Program-made: the position numbers and the translations under genes | The notes under the pieces: generated by a model | Database searches by the model: none | Told to the model about the DNA's origin: nothing | What the model saw: the letters and a program-made list of their open reading frames with translations, nothing else | Shown here: in pieces, positions 60,052 through 64,000 of the stretch | Position numbering within the stretch: the first letter of the stretch is position 1 | Layout of the letters: every line of letters starts with the position of its first letter | From: Guillardia theta CCMP2712 | Taxonomy: Eukaryota > Cryptophyceae > Pyrenomonadales > Geminigeraceae | Assembly (NCBI RefSeq): GCF_000315625.1 | Contig: NW_005434626.1 | Coordinates: forward strand, 198,620 to 262,619 | Direction of reading: 5' to 3' | DNA length: 64,000 bases

Positions 60052-61255
60052 ATGCAGAAGACACACGGGCAACGGGTTGAACTGTCGCACCGCATGACGG
60101 GCAACGAAGCCGCCACCGACTTGTCTCGACCTCTCGACCCAGCAAAACATGAGCGGCAATTCTCGCCACCCAAGAATGTAGAACATCCGATCTATGTCAC
60201 AGTCAGACCTTGTGGCGTCCAGGATGAGAACAAGGCAGAATCGATGCAGGTGTAGCCAACCAAGTTGTGCGTGCAGCTGACATGTTTGCAGAAACACCAT
60301 GTCGACGAAATGATACGGAGACACAAGATGCTACTGCAGCATCTGGAGTACAGCAAGATGGTCTCGGCAGATGAGACCGAAGAGCATACTGCAATCATTG
60401 CCTCGCTGCACATGAAGTTGGCGGAGTTGCAGGTTTCTGCACAACATGTTACCTGTGTTGATGGCAGTTGTTGATGGTGTACTCTAGGAGACTGCTGAAG
60501 CTCTCAGTATTTCTCGGTCGGATGTTCAGTTCACTGCGAGCTCTCCCATCTCTTGGTCGTCGGTGGCTACATCTGAGAGGGAGAGCAAGAAGAAAATCAG
60601 TTTCTCCGACGAAATTTCGGATGCTCGATCTCCTGATTCCGATAGAACACTCAAGACAACATGGGAGTCGTCACCTGATCAGATTTCCCCACCAGCTCTT
60701 TTCACCCATGATCCTTTTGAGCACGGTCTGAAGCAGAGGACTGCAACGCAGACATTTCACAGCAGTAGGGACCGAGACACCAACGAATCGCAGAGCAGAT
60801 CAAGCATAATCTACAGGTTCCTTTATTCCTTGTTTTCTTTCTGTCTGATACTAAAATGGCATCAGCCATGTTTGTCTCGATGACATCTTAGAGTCACAAG
60901 ACCCGCAAGAGATTGAAATGCAGAAGGTGATCAATGCCAATTCACTTAGCGGACTCGACTTGAGGCCGCTCGGAGTTGCTTCTGATCAAACTGAAAGTCA
61001 AAGTCAAAGCATGTGACTGTGGTCTTTTCAGATTTTACAAGAGATCGAGTTTTTAGATAAGAAGCTCACGGCAAAGAACAAGAGCATATCAGCGGAAACG
61101 TCAAAAACATCACAGGTAATTTCATGTTGTCCAGAAAAATTCCTTGGCTCAATCATCTGATATGAATACTGACGCAGATGCAGAACCGCAAGAGAGGAGG
61201 AGTTCCACGGGAATTTCGTGACATTCTGACACCCCGTTGTAAACCGTGGAAATGA
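60052..61255 (+). CDS. Coiled-coil/polar protein of unknown function
   Basis: Several exons join plausibly. The first coding block starts at the ATG at 60052 (or further upstream, as the frame is open from 59953) and ends ENKAESMQ at about 60249. KHHVDEMIRRHKMLLQHLEY through MKLAELQ is at about 60292-60434. ETAEALSISRSDVQFTASS through SRSSIIY follows from about 60490. Later blocks read DPQEIEMQKVIN and QEIEFLDKKLTAKNKS. A last exon ends REFRDILTPRCKPWK with TGA at 61253-61255. Composition is polar and helical with Ser-rich linkers. No domain was recognised. Several junctions are not proven. Confidence 0.5.
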
Positions 61256-61411
61256 GGAACAGGGGAAAGAGGGTATAGATTGAAAATCCAACTTTACCAA
61301 TAATAGACAGCAAACATGACATTGAAAAAATACCTATGAGAATCAGAAAACAATAAAAATTTTGACATCTTGACCAGCATCACAACAAACTGAGGAAGGA
61401 GCCCTCGTGAT

Positions 61412-62679
61412 TCATCTTTCGCATCCGAAATGTCTCCATGAGCGAGCAACACATCTCGGTTCGTCGAGAACCTTACTGCTTGTGCTCTTGGTCTTCATCC
61501 TCACTCTCTTTGCGCCAGGGCTCCTGCCCTTCCCTGAACCAAGCTTTCTCCTGTCCAAGGCATTAGAACACAAAGACGACAACATCGAACAGCTACAAGA
61601 TGCTCGCTGCTCCCCGAAGCCGCCTTCAGATTCCTCAACTGCGATCATGTCAAAGGGGTTCAGATCAAGCAGTGAAGCTAAAACCTCCTCGTCGTTCAAA
61701 GTGAAGGCGAGCTCCTCTTTCTTGCACTTATCTACATCTTCTTCACTGTCACTGCGCTTCGGAGATTGTAGAGGGGATTCAAAATCTTCGAGGATGTCTT
61801 CATTCCCTATCCAGCTTCCCTGATGGCAAAATCAAAACTCCTCCACGACCTTCCACTGCTACTGTTGTTCTGTCGAACTCCATCTTCGGTTCAGCTTCAT
61901 TCCCACTGCTGCCGATATTTTCAAGCTTTTCTTGCAACTTCAGCGGTATGTTCTCTTCCCAAAGATCGTCAAGGTTATCATCGTTGTCTTCAGGTTCTGT
62001 CAAGGTATCAAGTGAGATGCAGACACAGAGCAAACGATTCAATCACCTTTCCCCTTTTTCTTTGAAGAGGATGGAGATGACGACGCGGCCGCTTTAGCAC
62101 TGGTAGATGCTGTGTCTCTGTGCGAGCTCTTACCTTCTGACCCGGTCTTCGGGCTGGGCAGCCTTAGTGAACTGACTGCAACGGGGCTGGCAATCGACTT
62201 GGGCGATTCCTTTGATGCCGCGCTTCTACCTTTAGAAGCAGTCTGCATTGCAAGAAGATCAGAAACGGACGACACTTGATTGAAAGAACAGGCGTGTAGA
62301 ACAGGCTCAAAAATTGGTGATGTCATCAAATGGTGTCAAACTTAGGCAGACAGTCGCAGACAGCACAAGCGATGTCAGAAACGTGAGCAAACTTATACAA
62401 CATACAAAAAAATACACATGAGGGTATGAAGTCAACCTCCTCCTTTGCTTCTTTGCCATCCGTTGTGTCCACAGCACCGTACAGGTGACGGTCGGAGACC
62501 GCATCCTTTCTTTTGCCAGAGAGGAAGCGATCAAAGACCTCTTTCAAGACGATAAGTATGAGCAGGAAGACGATAATGAGCAGGAGGAGGACAGTGATAG
62601 TCGAGTCTCCTGCTAGGGAGCCGAATGCTGACGCCTCCCCATAGCCGTCTCCTTTCGCCATTGTACTCGTCGCCCTCAT
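61412..62679 (-). CDS. Single-pass membrane protein with acidic cytoplasmic tail
   Basis: The first exon starts at the ATG at 62679 (a second ATG at 62661). After about 25 residues comes a strong transmembrane helix (TITVLLLLIIVFLLILIVL), then KEVFDRFLSGKRKD. Later minus-strand exons carry a Ser/Ala/Lys-rich linker (SLRLPSPKTGSEGKSS), an acidic block (EPEDNDDNLDDLWEE), and a last block (EDILEDFESPLQSPKRSDSE through NPFDMIAVEESEGGFGE), with stop near 61412. Introns are short (one about 37 bp). Ser-Pro sites suggest phosphorylation. No family was recognised. Upstream lies GTAACGGATAACCGTTGC, containing the GTAACGG motif in two orientations. Confidence 0.55.
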
Positions 62680-62708
62680 CCCCTCGCCCGATTTAGCTCA
62701 ATCACTTG

Positions 62709-62726
62709 GTAACGGATAACCGTTGC
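62709..62726 (-). promoter_or_regulatory. GTAACGG inverted pair upstream of 62679 start
   Basis: GTAACGG at 62709-62715 is followed by AACCGTTGC, an imperfect inverted repeat of AACGG cores, 30-47 bp upstream of the ATG. It belongs to the motif group described at 9412 and 35374. Confidence 0.4.
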
Positions 62727-62779
62727 GGTCTTGCACACCCGGCGATACCTAAGTCGCCGACCAGGCTCGGCCCGCCTGC

Positions 62780-63270
62780 GATGTCTACTACCCCACCCAC
62801 CCCCGAATGGACGCCATGACCCCCCTTGTGATTCAAGTTATTGTACCAGGTTTGGGGTACTCTACCCCCTCTTTCATAAAGGACCCTGACCCCAGTCGTT
62901 CCGATAATTCGGTCCCCATGGCTAAAAACATTTCATCCCCAAAACGAAATTTCAAAAGGAAAGGTTCAAAATATACCGGTAGTTTTAAACTCACAAATGT
63001 GGGTAGTGGTACCTCGATCAACTGGGTCCAGGAAGCATTTGTGACTTTCAGGGGCTTCCATCTCAAAGAAATAATATTTGGGGGTGGGGTAGAATGACTT
63101 TACTAGGGGGGTGGTACAAGATGAGTCGTCGTGTGGTTGTGGGGAGGGTAGTGAATGGATGTTGAAACCAAGGTATAACATACCCCCTTGATCAACTTTG
63201 TCCACATGGGTAGGGTAACCATGAGCTGTTGGGGGGGTAGGGTCCAGAGACTCTGGATAAACGGTGGGGT
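62780..63270. repeat. TACCCC/GGGGTA-rich patch
   Basis: Many GGGGTA, TACCCC, GGTGGGG and GGGTAGGG words on both strands. No gene was supported here or in 63270-63870. Confidence 0.55.
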
Positions 63271-63880
63271 AGTATGTGTGAAACAAGGTGGGTGGGTGCA
63301 GTCCGAGAGGAGCGCGAGGAAGAGAAATGGCGGGAGGGAAATGTTGTGAAGTATGCATGAGATGTGATGAACTTAGATGATAGCTGGGAGATGCTCTGTA
63401 CGTTAGCAACTTGATCATAAGCGTTGTTCAAGTTAGATATGTGCACCTGTCTGTTGGTTTTGCTCACGTGAGAAGGGACCGTGGTAGTTCGGATAAGGAA
63501 AATGGGGGAGGTCGGTGTTGGACATGGTTTGAGTCCGATGCCATGAGACTCTAGATATAGGCACTCATCCCGTGGGGTTCCAAATGATTTTCAAAGCATT
63601 AGATTTGTATTATGCTTATTTCATAGACAGCGTGGGAGGTTCGACAGGCTTGAAGGGGAGTGATGAAGTGCAGTTGGCTATTTTGGAAGTTTTCAAAAAA
63701 AAAAATTGATGAGTTTGTTTCCAGGAACTGGACACTGGCAAGTTTCCTTTGTCCCAATTGTTTGAGACAGGGCATTCTTGACAGGCCGTCTGGCCGGAAG
63801 ATTTGTCGAGCGTTTCTTTTTTTTGAATTGATTTAGATCACGGCATATATTTTTGTCAAGTTGACTTGAAGCTTGGCTCC

Positions 63881-64000
63881 ATGACTTCAATCTCTTGTTC
63901 AGATTTGGATAGACAAATTGAACAGCTACTCCGGTGTGAGTATATCAAAGAATCTGAGGTGAAAATTTTGTGCGCGAAGGCAAGAGAAATTTTGGTAGAG
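63881..64000 (+). CDS. PP4-type Ser/Thr protein phosphatase catalytic subunit (5' part only)
   Basis: Forty codons from the ATG at 63881 run off the right edge. The sequence [20 protein letters not shown] followed by [12 protein letters not shown] is almost the N-terminus of PPP4C ([21 protein letters not shown]). PP4 and the related PP6/PP2A enzymes are metal-dependent phosphatases with roles in DNA damage and centrosome control. The metal-binding core (GDIHG) lies beyond the window. A TATATTTTT stretch is 34 bp upstream of the ATG. PP6 or another PP2A-like member is a weaker alternative. Confidence 0.85.
   Translation, partial: MTSISCSDLDRQIEQLLRCEYIKESEVKILCAKAREILVE

Overview
The window looks like nuclear DNA of a unicellular photosynthetic eukaryote with a secondary plastid, most likely a cryptophyte such as Guillardia theta. 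Four things suggest this. Most genes are split by short introns (many 37-65 bp) that can be joined with consistent splice phases. A plastid fibrillin (PAP) gene carries a signal-peptide-plus-transit-like leader with a phenylalanine at the predicted cleavage site. There is a ciliary TMEM138 homologue. The gene set mixes animal-like families (SK potassium channel, group XII phospholipase A2, PLAT repeats) with plant-like ones (ankyrin-TKL kinase, fibrillin, SQD2-like glycosyltransferase). The organism name is an inference. No rRNA, tRNA or CRISPR array was seen. A 100-N assembly gap lies at 15899-15998.

Left third (1-24000): a PLAT-repeat gene (-); a GC-rich island; a Cys-rich WAP-like frame; tandem and dispersed repeats; a small secreted protein (-); an Ala/Gln-rich coiled-coil gene (+); an intronless type I membrane protein (-); a long EF-hand/RRM gene (+) full of hexanucleotide repeats that runs up to the gap; an SK-type K+ channel (-); a small helical gene (+); and a Zn2Cys6 transcription factor (-).

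Middle (24000-46000): a candidate MITE, a large GC-rich island and a degenerate dispersed repeat come first. They are followed by a 1002-residue ADP-ribosyltransferase-ankyrin fusion (-), another GC-rich island, and a dense block of genes: a CREST-like membrane protein (+), a PfkB kinase (+), an SQD2-like glycosyltransferase (-), a group XII secreted phospholipase A2 (+), TMEM138 (-), a RECQL4-type helicase with an Sld2 domain (+), and an ankyrin-protein kinase (-).

Right third (46000-64000): a GC-rich island, a degenerate EF-hand-like gene (+), a metallophosphoesterase (-) beside a 33-bp minisatellite, two small membrane-protein frames, fibrillin (+), a coiled-coil gene (+), a degenerate protein kinase (-), a telomere-like (ACCCT)7 tract with another GC-rich island, a coiled-coil gene (+), an acidic single-pass membrane protein (-), and the first 40 codons of a PP4-type phosphatase at the right edge.

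The strongest non-gene signal is a set of intergenic modules: GC-rich islands, most of them flanked by TACCCC/GGGGTA-rich DNA, sharing a conserved AT-rich motif (core ACTCAAAGTTAAGTTA). These may be an undescribed dispersed element. A second signal is a recurring GTAACGG motif just upstream of three start codons. The genes are mostly unrelated functionally; no operon-like logic is visible.
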